DNA of 64,000 bases, from positions 1-64,000 of the forward strand of contig JAPULZ010000145.1 of the NCBI GenBank assembly GCA_027294455.1, in the 5' to 3' direction. Position 1 is the first letter of the stretch. Every line of letters begins with the position of its first letter. The notes beneath the pieces are model-generated. The model did no database searches. It worked only from the letters and a program-made list of their open reading frames with translations, and had not been told where the DNA came from. The position numbers and the translations under genes were made by a program. The DNA comes from Gemmatimonadota bacterium (GTDB taxonomy: Bacteria > Gemmatimonadota > Gemmatimonadetes > Gemmatimonadales > GWC2-71-9). Shown here piece after piece: positions 53,256-61,699 of the stretch.

Positions 53256-54380
53256 TTGTCACGCTGGTCGATCGCCACTCTCACGCTCGTCACCGTGTTC
53301 GCCCTGAACACGGGATGCACGCACGATGATACGATCCTCATAGGACTGGCCGGTCCTTTCACCGAGGAGCGGGGCACCTCCATGCGCCGTGCGGCCGAGC
53401 TCGCCGTTCGGGAGATCAACGGACGGGGCGGCATCAATGGGCGATTGTTGGAGCTCGTGATCGTCGACGACAGCGCCGACGCCGACCGGGCACTCCGCGT
53501 GGCCCGGCAGCTGTACGACAACAATCGCGTGGTGGCCGTCATCGGACACCTGACCAGCGCCACGACGCTGGCCGCCGCACCGATCTATGGCGGGGGCAAC
53601 GATCCCGTCGTTGAGATCTCGCCGTCCGCGTCGAGTCCGCTGATCTCCAACGCCGGTCCGTTCACGTTTCGGGTGTGTCCTACCGATCGGGTCCACGGGG
53701 CTCGCCTCGCCGATTGGGCACGCTCGGCCTTGGGCGCGGAGCGGGCGGCGATTCTCTACCGGAACGACGTGTACGGAAGGAGCGTCCGCGCGACGTTTTT
53801 GGCGGACTTCATTTCTTTGGGGGGATCGGTGGTGACCAACGATCCCTTTCTCGACGAAATTCCCAGCTTCGAGCCGTACCTGCGGCGCTTGCAACAACAG
53901 GGCGGAGCCGACGTGGTGCTCATCGCCGGTACCCAGGAAGACGCCGGACGGATACTTCCACTGCTGGAGACCCTGGGCATTCAAGCGCGGGTTCTCGGCA
54001 GCGACCGGCTTTCCGGAATTCAAGAGGCGGTGGCGCTTGCGGAGGGAACGTACATCTCCAGCGCTTACCTCCCCGACCGTCCGGGCGATCGCAACGACCA
54101 GTTCATTCGCGCATACCGCACCGCTTATCGCAACCAGTTGCCGGACCATCGGGGAGCCGGCACCTACGACATCCTTTATCTGCTGACACAGGCGATTGGC
54201 GTGGTAGGTCCCAGTCGCCGCCGCATTCGGGACTACCTGGCCCAGATCGGGCGCGAGCTGGCGGGGTTCGAAGGCGTGACGGGCACGATCGCATTCGACG
54301 AACACGGCGACGTACCCTCCAAGACCGTCGTGGTCGGCGTGGTGTCCAATCGGCGGCTGATAACAGCACCGGGCCAATGA
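53256..54380 (+). CDS. Solute-binding lipoprotein, branched-chain amino acid type
   Basis: 374 residues from a TTG. The N-terminus has a lipobox (ALNTGCTHD). The mature protein fits the periplasmic-binding family 6 (LivJ-like) fold: [46 protein letters not shown], and [22 protein letters not shown]. It should bind a small solute outside the inner membrane. No permease or ATPase gene is nearby. Instead its TGA overlaps the chemoreceptor start (ATGA), so the protein is probably a sensor partner rather than a transport component. Confidence 0.88.
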   Translation: MSRWSIATLTLVTVFALNTGCTHDDTILIGLAGPFTEERGTSMRRAAELAVREINGRGGINGRLLELVIVDDSADADRALRVARQLYDNNRVVAVIGHLTSATTLAAAPIYGGGNDPVVEISPSASSPLISNAGPFTFRVCPTDRVHGARLADWARSALGAERAAILYRNDVYGRSVRATFLADFISLGGSVVTNDPFLDEIPSFEPYLRRLQQQGGADVVLIAGTQEDAGRILPLLETLGIQARVLGSDRLSGIQEAVALAEGTYISSAYLPDRPGDRNDQFIRAYRTAYRNQLPDHRGAGTYDILYLLTQAIGVVGPSRRRIRDYLAQIGRELAGFEGVTGTIAFDEHGDVPSKTVVVGVVSNRRLITAPGQ

Positions 54381-56086
54381 GCTGGCTGCACCAATTCGAC
54401 ACCCTTCGTCTTCGCGTCATCGTCGGCGAGGGCGCCTTGGTCTTAGGACTAGTCGTGCTGTCCCTATTGGGAATCGCCGCCCTGCGACAGGTGAGCGATA
54501 CGGTATCCGACGAACTCCAGGTCAGCACGCAGATCGCACAGGAAAGCGGCGTGATGATCAGCGCCCTCTTCGATCACGTGCGCGCTGCGGAGCAATTCTT
54601 GTCGGACGGGTCCGCCGGCGCGCGACGCCGCTTCGAGGCCGCCGGCATCTCCGCGTACGAGAGTCAGCGGCGCCTTCGGGGAATGAATGGCCTGGAAGAA
54701 GGAGATCGGCTCGCGGTCAACCGCATAGCGAACCTCCACGCGCAGGCGGAAGTGTGGTACGCTTTCGCGCACGCGATGCGAGATCTAGGACGAGCGCAGC
54801 AACCAGGCGCCCAGGCCGCCGCCGACACCGCCCGGGCGCGCGCCACGGCGTTGATCGGCCAGTTGAGAGAGTTCTCGGGCAGGCAGGCAACCGCTTCCGA
54901 GGAAGCGGCAGGGGTCCTCGTGACGACTGCCCGCGATCGGGAAATCCTAATGTGGCTGGTCATGGTCGTCGCCACCATCGTCGGCACGGGTATCGTGCTC
55001 GCCACCGTGCAATCCTTGGCGACACCGTTGGCCCGATTGGCCAACGTCGCGCGGCGTCTCGGAGACGGAAACTTGCGACCCGTGCCGATGGGTCCCATGC
55101 CGAAAGAGCTGGAGGAGCTGGGGGGGGCCATGACGCAAATCGGGACGCACCTGCGGTCGCTCGTCATCGCAGTGGCCGAGCAAAGCGAGCGCATCCTGGC
55201 GGCGGCCTCGGATTTGTCGTCCATGAGCCAACAGTTGGCGGCCTCGGGAAGCCAGATCACCACCGCGATCCAGGAGATCACGACGCAGGCCAAGACCCAG
55301 TTGAGATCCCTGGGCGAGACCGAAGCGGCTGCCGATGACCTGCAGTCTTCGGTGATGAAAAGCGCCGACGCCGCCGATCGGGTTGCCGAGGTCGGAGGCC
55401 AGATTCAGCGGCTGGCCGGCAGACACCGAGAGGACGTGGGCGCCGCCGGGGCGGCGTTGCTCGATCTGGGCAACGTGGTTCAGACGAGCGCCCAGCAGAT
55501 CGAGCAACTTGCCACGCTTGCCCAATCCATCGACGATTTCGTAGAGCTCATCAAGCGAGTCTCATCCCAGACCAACTTGCTGGCGCTCAACGCCGCCATC
55601 GAGGCGGCACGGGCCGGCGAAGGCGGCCAGGGCTTTGCCGTGGTCGCCGAAGAAGTCCGACAGCTGGCGGATTCCAGCTCGGAGGCTGCCGAGGAGGCCA
55701 CCGGCAGCATCAAACAAGTCTTGGAGCAAGTCGCCCACGTGGCGTCCGCGATGGAAGAGGGCCGGCGGCGGGTCACCGGGGTGGAATCGGTCGCCCAGGG
55801 AGCCGCGGCCGCATTGGGCGAAATCACCCAGGTCGTGGGTCAGGTCCAGCGAGAGGCGGCGGCCGTCGCCACGGATGCCCGCACCAACCTGCAGACCGTG
55901 GACAAGATCCGGCTCTCAATGCAACGCGTCACCGAAGCCGCGCACTCCCAGGCCGCCTCCGGCGAAGAAATCTCTGCTTCCTCTCAGCAACAGAGCGCAT
56001 CGACCCAGCAGATCACCGCCCAGGCAACCGAACTCACCCGAGCCGCCGAGCGACTCAAGTCCTTGATCCAAGGATTGCGGACCTAG
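54377..56086 (+). CDS. Methyl-accepting chemotaxis protein
   Basis: 569 residues. Membrane segment 1 at about 18-38, an external helical domain to about 190, membrane segment 2 at about 195-215 ([19 protein letters not shown]), then a HAMP-like region ([20 protein letters not shown]) and a long coiled signalling domain. The kinase-contact hairpin is [21 protein letters not shown] (about residues 394-415), followed by [16 protein letters not shown]. It should control CheA in the cytoplasm. Coupling with the upstream solute-binding protein suggests that protein's ligand is what is sensed. The stop overlaps the convergent lysine-rich protein gene. Confidence 0.92.
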   Translation: MSWLHQFDTLRLRVIVGEGALVLGLVVLSLLGIAALRQVSDTVSDELQVSTQIAQESGVMISALFDHVRAAEQFLSDGSAGARRRFEAAGISAYESQRRLRGMNGLEEGDRLAVNRIANLHAQAEVWYAFAHAMRDLGRAQQPGAQAAADTARARATALIGQLREFSGRQATASEEAAGVLVTTARDREILMWLVMVVATIVGTGIVLATVQSLATPLARLANVARRLGDGNLRPVPMGPMPKELEELGGAMTQIGTHLRSLVIAVAEQSERILAAASDLSSMSQQLAASGSQITTAIQEITTQAKTQLRSLGETEAAADDLQSSVMKSADAADRVAEVGGQIQRLAGRHREDVGAAGAALLDLGNVVQTSAQQIEQLATLAQSIDDFVELIKRVSSQTNLLALNAAIEAARAGEGGQGFAVVAEEVRQLADSSSEAAEEATGSIKQVLEQVAHVASAMEEGRRRVTGVESVAQGAAAALGEITQVVGQVQREAAAVATDARTNLQTVDKIRLSMQRVTEAAHSQAASGEEISASSQQQSASTQQITAQATELTRAAERLKSLIQGLRT

Positions 56087-56496
56087 CGTTTCTGCTTGGT
56101 GGTCTTGGCTTCTTTCACCGGTGGCCGCCCCGCCGTTTTCTTGGCGGCTTTTTTCGAGGTCGTCTTCTTGCGGACGGCTACCGGTTTGGCGATGGACTTG
56201 GTGATGGTTTTCTTGGTGCTCTTCTTGGCCTTCTTGACCCGCCTGGTACCACTCTTCTTTGCCGCTTCCCGGATCTCGGTCAGCAACTCCTCGGCCTCAT
56301 CCGATCCCAGCAGGCCGCGGCGGACAGCAAACTGCACCAACTCATTTGCGTCGGCAATCCGGAATTCCCGCAAGCCGACGCCGGCCCTGGTCAGGCCAAC
56401 GATCGCGTCCGCCACGGGGCTCCGGAGCACGCTCGCAATGCCGGGCAGGCTCTCCAAAAGTGCGGAAATTTGCTGGCCGCCCAGTCTTCCTGCCAT
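56083..56496 (-). CDS. Lysine-rich, histone-H1-like tailed small protein
   Basis: 137 residues. Residues 1-80 form a helical domain ([52 protein letters not shown]) and residues 80-137 are a run of Lys/Thr/Ala with KKAKKSTKK and [12 protein letters not shown], a basic tail like histone H1 or AlgP. It probably binds DNA or other polyanions. Its stop overlaps the chemoreceptor stop on the other strand. Confidence 0.65.
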   Translation of the reverse strand: MAGRLGGQQISALLESLPGIASVLRSPVADAIVGLTRAGVGLREFRIADANELVQFAVRRGLLGSDEAEELLTEIREAAKKSGTRRVKKAKKSTKKTITKSIAKPVAVRKKTTSKKAAKKTAGRPPVKEAKTTKQKR

Positions 56497-56689
56497 CGGG
56501 ACTCCTCATGCCATTGGAATTAGGAGCGGCAACCTAAGGAGTCAAAAGCCCTGCGTCAAGCGTGGGTATGATCTCGAAAGAGAGGATAAATCGTTGTAAA
56601 TAAATGATTTACTGGAAATCAGACGAACTTGTCACCCAAGAGGGAACCCACACAACCCACGGCCCCGTAGCGATTCTCGCAGGTTGCGG

Positions 56690-56718
56690 AAAAAATAGGG
56701 GCGAGACGGTGCCTCGCC
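56690..56718 (-). terminator. Rho-independent terminator, leftward
   Basis: On the minus strand GGCGAG pairs with CTCGCC around a seven-base loop, then CCTATTTTTT follows (plus-strand A run at 56690-56695). It lies about 70 bases after the leftward 114-residue gene. Confidence 0.75.
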
Positions 56719-56789
56719 TCCACAGGCTTGGTAGTGATTTGAGCTGGGGGCGGCCCTGGAGCACCCTGGTCGCCCCCGCGCCACAGGCC

Positions 56790-57134
56790 TCAGCCGGGCC
56801 TGGACTCGGCCCGCGCCGCCGTCCGCCGCGGGGGCAGGGGCTCGCGAACCCGGCGAAATACCTGCCACTCGGATTGGGACAGGAGCTCGCTCATGACCGA
56901 GCGGGTCTGCTGGTCGATGGGAATGTCCAGATGCAAGTCCACGAGATAATCGGCCCCGTCCGCACCCAGTCCCTGGAGGCGAAACCCCTCCGCTTGCGGG
57001 CTCACCGCCATGATCTCGAGATTGGCGACGGAGACATACCCCTCCGGTGATCCAGCCATGGTGACCTCCACTGTTGGTCCTCTCACAGTGAACGCGCGAA
57101 GCGCTCTGGTCAAGTCGTTTGATCCGAGATACAT
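56790..57134 (-). CDS. Small hypothetical protein
   Basis: 114 residues from the ATG at 57134, which has GGGGAG six bases upstream. Contents: MYLGSNDLTRALRAFTVRG, then a beta-rich part with YVSVANLEIMAVSPQAEGFRLQGLG and YLVDLHLDIPIDQQTRSVMSELL; the C-terminus is basic. No recognised family; the start is divergent from the zinc-ribbon gene at 57162 by only 27 bases. Confidence 0.55.
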   Translation of the reverse strand: MYLGSNDLTRALRAFTVRGPTVEVTMAGSPEGYVSVANLEIMAVSPQAEGFRLQGLGADGADYLVDLHLDIPIDQQTRSVMSELLSQSEWQVFRRVREPLPPRRTAARAESRPG

Positions 57135-57161
57135 TCCCACTCCCCTTGAGGGAGAGTTCGT

Positions 57162-57416
57162 TTGGGACGTCGGGGCGTAAAGGAATTCCGGGCCGATGAG
57201 GCCCTGCAGCTGATTCTGGCCGATCGGGATCACGAGATCCTGTTGTGTCCGAGCTGCGGGAGCTCGGACATCCTCCGCACGCCCAAACGGCGCGTCTCGA
57301 GTGCTCGCTGGGATCGTCACCGGCAGGTGACGCTCAAATGCAAAAAATGTGGCAGACGGGCGGGCTATGTCCCGCGAAACGTCACCCAGCCTTCACATCC
57401 CGAACTCACCGTTTAG
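57162..57416 (+). CDS. Zinc-ribbon protein next to infA
   Basis: 84 residues from a TTG with GGGAGAG five bases upstream. Four Cys in two pairs (LLCPSCGSSD and LKCKKCGRR) form a zinc ribbon. The N-terminus is charged. It precedes infA by 22 bases, so the two are likely co-transcribed; a translation-related role is plausible but not shown. Confidence 0.7.
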   Translation: MGRRGVKEFRADEALQLILADRDHEILLCPSCGSSDILRTPKRRVSSARWDRHRQVTLKCKKCGRRAGYVPRNVTQPSHPELTV

Positions 57417-57438
57417 AAAGGTAGGAGGACGATGACGC

Positions 57439-57657
57439 GTGGCTGGTGATGCCATTCAGATGATGGGCACGGTGAAGGAAGTTCTCCCCAACACCACCTT
57501 CAGAGTCGAACTCGAAAACGGACACGAAGTCCTCGCCTACGTATCAGGCAAGATGCGAAAGCACTACATCCGCATTCTGCGCGGTGACAGGGTGTCGGTG
57601 GATCTGTCGCCCTACGATCTCACGCGTGGGCGGATTACGTACCGGTATAAGAACTGA
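57439..57657 (+). CDS. infA: Translation initiation factor IF-1
   Basis: 72 residues from a GTG, the standard length. The single S1/OB-fold is complete: [65 protein letters not shown] (read in short parts; the key [13 protein letters not shown] contact and [11 protein letters not shown] end are intact). It binds the ribosomal A site of the small subunit during initiation. It has AGGAGG about ten bases upstream. Neighbours are a zinc-ribbon gene and convergent signal peptidases; usual infA neighbours (secY, rpmJ) are absent. Confidence 0.95.
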   Translation: MAGDAIQMMGTVKEVLPNTTFRVELENGHEVLAYVSGKMRKHYIRILRGDRVSVDLSPYDLTRGRITYRYKN

Positions 57658-57687
57658 CAAAACAGCGATTCTAGCCGCTGCCGTCCT

Positions 57688-58407
57688 TCACCGGAGTATT
57701 GTGAAAAGCCGGCCCCAGCGAATGGCCGTGAGAAACGGAAGCGGCAAGAGCCCGTCGCGATCGTAGCTGAAGTACACGATCATGGCGCGGCCCCCAATGC
57801 GGTCTCGACCGAGGAAGCCCCACCATCGGCTGTCGTACGAAAAATCGCGGTTGTCACCCATCACAAGGAAGGAATCTGGGGGGACGACGAGTGGACCCCA
57901 GTTCTTCGCCGTTGGGGCGTAGTCCTCCAGCTCGCTCCCAACGAAGTAGCGGGACTGCCATAGCCGCATCTTCGAATCCATGGGGTCCGCGAGCTCCCTG
58001 CCCTTCACCACGTATGGTTCCACCATCTCTTTGCCGTCGATCAACACGACGTTGTCGCGCATCTCGACCGTATCGCCGGGAACCCCGATGAGGCGCTTGA
58101 CTACTGTCAACCCGGGCTCCTCCGCGGAATCGAACACCACTATGTCCAGCCGGCGAGGTTCGCGGAATCCCGGAATCCGCTTCTTGATGATCGGAATCTC
58201 CGAACCGTACAGCGCCTTGTTCACGAACAACACGTCGCTAACGAGCAACGTCTCTTCCATGCTGCCCGATGTGATGTGAAATGCACCGACTAGGAAGGTT
58301 CGCAGGATCAGCCAAAGTACCAACGCGCCGGCAATCGACTTGGCCCAGCTGATCAATTGCTCGCGCGGAGTTGCTTCCTGCTTTTTCTTTTGGTCTTTGG
58401 CCATCAT
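57688..58407 (-). CDS. lepB: Signal peptidase I (second copy of pair)
   Basis: 239 residues. One membrane anchor (AGALVLWLILRTFLVGAF), the catalytic Ser in TSGSMEETLL (about residue 54), the general-base Lys in VVKRLIGVPGDTV (about residue 105) and the box MGDNRDFSYDSRWWGFLGRDRI. It cleaves signal peptides from secreted pre-proteins at the outer face of the inner membrane. Its start overlaps the stop of the first copy (ATGA), so they are co-translated. Confidence 0.92.
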   Translation of the reverse strand: MMAKDQKKKQEATPREQLISWAKSIAGALVLWLILRTFLVGAFHITSGSMEETLLVSDVLFVNKALYGSEIPIIKKRIPGFREPRRLDIVVFDSAEEPGLTVVKRLIGVPGDTVEMRDNVVLIDGKEMVEPYVVKGRELADPMDSKMRLWQSRYFVGSELEDYAPTAKNWGPLVVPPDSFLVMGDNRDFSYDSRWWGFLGRDRIGGRAMIVYFSYDRDGLLPLPFLTAIRWGRLFTILR

Positions 58408-59162
58408 CGCAGACGCGAGAAGACTCGGCTCCAGCGGATTGACGTCAGGAAGGGCAGGGGGAAGGCGCCCCGCTTGTCGTAACTGTAGTACACCACCATG
58501 GGCCTGCCGCGTATGCGATCACGGCCCAGGAACCCCCAATACCGACCGTCATACGAGTTGTCCCGATTGTCTCCCATCACGAAGAACGAATCGGCCGGAA
58601 CAATCAAAGGACCCCAGTTCTTGAGGGTCGGCCGGTAACGACTGGCGTCGATCGTAGGTAGAAGATGGTTGACCTGCCAGGACCGCATCCGCGGATCTTC
58701 TTGATCGGTTTGATTCGTCACCCGCACGTACTCCTCGAGAAGTTTCTCGCCGTTGATCTCCATCACGTTGGCGCTCATGGCGATCGTGTCACCAGGCATG
58801 CCGACGATGCGCTTCACCACACTGATGCCGGGATCCTCGACCGAATCGAACACGACGATATCGAACCGCCGCGGCTCGCGGATGGCCGGGAGCCGCTTGT
58901 TGATGATGGGGATCTCGGCACCATACAGCGCCTTATTGACGAACAAGAAGTCTCCCACCAGTAGTGTCCCTTCCATGCTGCCGGACGGGATGCGAAACGC
59001 CTGGACCAGCAGGCTGGTCAGCAGGAACCAAATGACCAGGGCCACGGCCAGGGACTTCGCCCACTCCCACGCCGTCTGACTAGCCGACTTCACCTGGACA
59101 ATGGCGCCACGCCCGTGTTCTTCCGGCGCGGTGTGATCTTCGCTGGTCTGGGACCCTGCCAC
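58404..59162 (-). CDS. lepB: Signal peptidase I (first copy of pair)
   Basis: 252 residues with a Pro/Gly-containing N-terminus, one anchor (VALVIWFLLTSLLVQAFRI), catalytic Ser in PSGSMEGTLL, Lys in VVKRIVGMPGDTI and the MGDNRDNSYDGRYWGFLGRDRI box. About 60% alike by eye to the downstream copy, so a recent tandem duplication with probable different pre-protein preferences. The two overlap as ATGA. Confidence 0.92.
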   Translation of the reverse strand: MAGSQTSEDHTAPEEHGRGAIVQVKSASQTAWEWAKSLAVALVIWFLLTSLLVQAFRIPSGSMEGTLLVGDFLFVNKALYGAEIPIINKRLPAIREPRRFDIVVFDSVEDPGISVVKRIVGMPGDTIAMSANVMEINGEKLLEEYVRVTNQTDQEDPRMRSWQVNHLLPTIDASRYRPTLKNWGPLIVPADSFFVMGDNRDNSYDGRYWGFLGRDRIRGRPMVVYYSYDKRGAFPLPFLTSIRWSRVFSRLR

Positions 59163-59194
59163 CTCAAATTCTCCTCTGCCTTACTGGCTCGAAA

Positions 59195-60259
59195 CTACCG
59201 TTCTACCCAATCGGCAACGAAAATGTTCGTATCACCCTGGTCGGCTCCATAACGGTTCGAAGCGAACACGAGTTTGGACCCGTCCGGAGAAAACATGGGA
59301 AAGCCATCGAATTCCCCATGTGTCGTCACCTGCACCAGCCCGGAGCCATCCAGGCCGATCATGAACAGGTCGAAATTCCGGCCACTGGAATCCTGATGGT
59401 TCGACGCAAAGATGATTCGCTCGCCGTCCGGGTGGAAAAACGGCGCGAAATTGGCCCCGCCCAGATCGGTCGTCTGGCGCTGCTCGGACCCGTCGGCGTT
59501 CATGACCCAGATCTCCATGGCGCTGGGACGCACGAGATTTCGGGCCAGCATGGCCGCATAGTCCTCCCGCTCTTCCGCGGTCTCGGGGTGGCTCGAGCGA
59601 TACACGATCTTCGAGCCGTCAGGCGAGAAGAATGGTCCACCATCGTAACCGAACGCGGAGGTCAAGCGCCGCACGTTCGTGCCGTCCACGTTCATGGTGT
59701 AGATGTCGAGATCACCGTCGCGGGTCGACGTGAAGACGATCGTCTCACCATCCGGGGAGAGCGTCGCCTCGGCGTCGTAGCCGACCTCGGTCGTCAAGCG
59801 CTCGAGGCCGGTCCCATCCGGCAGCGACGTGTAGATATCGAAATCGTTCAGCGGCCACACATACCCCTGGGACCGGTCGGGATCCGGCGGGCACGTTTCC
59901 CCCGCATGAAAAGTGCTCGAGTACAAGATGCGCTCGTCACGCTCGTAGTAGTACCCACAGGTCGTCCGGCCCAGCCCGTTCGACACTCGCCGCATGCCGC
60001 TGCCATCGAGGTTGATCGTGTACTGCTGGTCACACGACTCCTCGGGGCCCGTGCGCTGGAAGATCAAGCGCGTGCCGTCGGACGAGAAGTACGCCTCGGC
60101 GTTCTGGCCCTCGAATGTGAGCTGCCGAAGGTTGGTGAAGAAAGGCTCGCCAGCCTCGGGGGCCCTGGAAACAGCCGGGGAATCCCCGGGCTCGACCTCA
60201 CCGCAGGCGCACGCCACACATGCCACGAATAGCCCAACCCGGATCTGGTGTCTGGTCAC
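59195..60259 (-). CDS. PD40/TolB-like propeller lipoprotein
   Basis: 354 residues. Lipobox near the start (FVACVACACGE). The mature protein is made of WD40-like repeats with the PD40 signature FSPDG/SPDGSKIV: AYFSSDGTRLIFQ, TLSPDGETIVFTSTRDGDLDIYTMN, FFSPDGSKIVYRSSH, FHPDGERIIFASNHQDS, FSPDGSKLVFASNRYG. Such propellers bind proteins or glycans in the periplasm. The gene is leftward, ending about 30 bases before the signal-peptidase gene starts. Confidence 0.87.
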   Translation of the reverse strand: MTRHQIRVGLFVACVACACGEVEPGDSPAVSRAPEAGEPFFTNLRQLTFEGQNAEAYFSSDGTRLIFQRTGPEESCDQQYTINLDGSGMRRVSNGLGRTTCGYYYERDERILYSSTFHAGETCPPDPDRSQGYVWPLNDFDIYTSLPDGTGLERLTTEVGYDAEATLSPDGETIVFTSTRDGDLDIYTMNVDGTNVRRLTSAFGYDGGPFFSPDGSKIVYRSSHPETAEEREDYAAMLARNLVRPSAMEIWVMNADGSEQRQTTDLGGANFAPFFHPDGERIIFASNHQDSSGRNFDLFMIGLDGSGLVQVTTHGEFDGFPMFSPDGSKLVFASNRYGADQGDTNIFVADWVER

Positions 60260-60307
60260 GGTCTCCGTCGATCGTCAAGGGTTCGTCAGGTGGCACTGCG
60301 AATAGAC

Positions 60308-60341
60308 CCCCGACCGGCCACGCCGGTGCGAGGGTCTTGGA
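60308..60341. repeat. GC-rich hairpin between envelope genes
   Basis: GACCC...ACCGGC-CAC-GCCGGT...GGGTC forms a two-part stem. It lies between the leftward barrel-like gene and the leftward PD40 lipoprotein. Without a T-tract it may be a weak terminator or mRNA stabiliser. Confidence 0.45.
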
Positions 60342-60397
60342 AAATAGGCATTCGGCAGCGACCTTCACAGGGGCTGGGCTGTCCCATCCCCACCCGA

Positions 60398-61699
60398 TCA
60401 GAAGAAGATGCCGAAATCGATCCGGGCCCCGGCCCCTTTGGCATTGCGGAAGAGTCCACCCAGGGATTGACCCGCGACCTGGAAGAAGACGTTTCGCGCC
60501 TCCACGGCGAACCCTGCCGTATAGCCATGTCCCTGGAGGCCGCCCAGGACGAGACCCGCTCGCAGCGGCAGATGGCGCACGAAGCGCCACGTCGTACCGA
60601 TATCCACGATGGGCGGCATCTCGAATGTGCCGGAAACCGGCATCGTCGCCGAGATATCCACCTGGAGGATCTTGTTGGCCCAGGCGCCGGCACTGAATCG
60701 CAAGATTCTCGGGAGCCTGACATCGAGGTCGATGGTATCCTGAGGCATGAACTGCAGCGCGTCGAACGCGGCGGGCACGTCGTCCCGTGGGTTGTTCGTG
60801 GCGATCATGAGGCTGGCCGTATCGCGCTCGACACCCGAAATCGTCACACTTCCGATGTTGGCTAGCACGGCCTCGATGGCAAAGCCGGACGTGGGCCACT
60901 CCAGCCGGACCAGGAAATCCGCGGCGAGGCCCGCACTGCCGTTCCTGAAGCGATCGGTGAAATCGGCCACGCCGCTCAGCGGGGTCTGTAGCCGCTCGAA
61001 TTCCAGATCGGTGACGATGCTGTCGATGGTCGCGGCGATGCGCTGCGCGCTCCCGGCCCGGGGGCCGGCTTGGATGTAGGCCCCGGCCCGAACCAACCGA
61101 CCGCCGATGCCGAGTCCCAGGTGGACCCCGTCCTCGCTCCCCAAAGGTCCAAAGCGCAGGACGGCGTGGGCGCCCAACTCAGCGGTGGCGAGGCCCGTGC
61201 CGCCCGTATCACCGAGATCGAACTCCTGCTGCACCAGGTTACCATCGCGCAACAGCGCCACGGCTTCGTCGTCCACCCGCGCGGCACCGTAGGCCCGGCT
61301 CTGGGCGGAGAGACCGATGCTCAGGTGACTGCCGATGGGACCGCCGAGATAAAAGCCGCCCTCGGCGGTGCCCACCGCCTGAATTCCCTGCCCGGCCGGT
61401 ATGAGACCGAGGACGTCGATGATGTCGCCCGGGAGGATCTGATCGTTGTCGTTGAGATATCGCAGCGCTTCGACGTCGGCCAGGTTCAGCGCCGTATTCT
61501 CCGACGTGGCCCCCATGGAGAACACGAAACCCCAGTGCGGAATCATGACGTGGCGAAACGGATCGACGCGGAATGACGACGGGCGTCGATATCCACGATC
61601 CACCTTGGTTGCTTGCGAACCTTCTGGCACGGCCTGAGCATCGAGGCCGGCGGTCGACGCTCCGATGAGCACCGAGATCAACAAGACGCAACGTTTCAT
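60398..61699 (-). CDS. Secreted barrel-like envelope protein
   Basis: 433 residues. Signal peptide (CVLLISVLIGASTAGLDAQ). The mature part is long, with many Gly-turned strands (FVFSMGATSENTALNLADVEALRYLNDN; GGFYLGGPIGSHLSIGLSAQ; GARIDFGIFF end) and resembles the DUF5723-type outer-membrane proteins of FCB-group bacteria. The ATG overlaps the stop of the upstream lipoprotein gene (ATGA). Together they may form an outer-membrane/periplasm pair. Confidence 0.7.
   Translation of the reverse strand: MKRCVLLISVLIGASTAGLDAQAVPEGSQATKVDRGYRRPSSFRVDPFRHVMIPHWGFVFSMGATSENTALNLADVEALRYLNDNDQILPGDIIDVLGLIPAGQGIQAVGTAEGGFYLGGPIGSHLSIGLSAQSRAYGAARVDDEAVALLRDGNLVQQEFDLGDTGGTGLATAELGAHAVLRFGPLGSEDGVHLGLGIGGRLVRAGAYIQAGPRAGSAQRIAATIDSIVTDLEFERLQTPLSGVADFTDRFRNGSAGLAADFLVRLEWPTSGFAIEAVLANIGSVTISGVERDTASLMIATNNPRDDVPAAFDALQFMPQDTIDLDVRLPRILRFSAGAWANKILQVDISATMPVSGTFEMPPIVDIGTTWRFVRHLPLRAGLVLGGLQGHGYTAGFAVEARNVFFQVAGQSLGGLFRNAKGAGARIDFGIFF

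Noticed and set aside
53675-56086. 803-codon frame ending in the chemoreceptor
   Set aside because: The part before 54377 is a shadow of the binding-protein gene in another frame; the receptor start MSWLHQF has a membrane helix directly after it.
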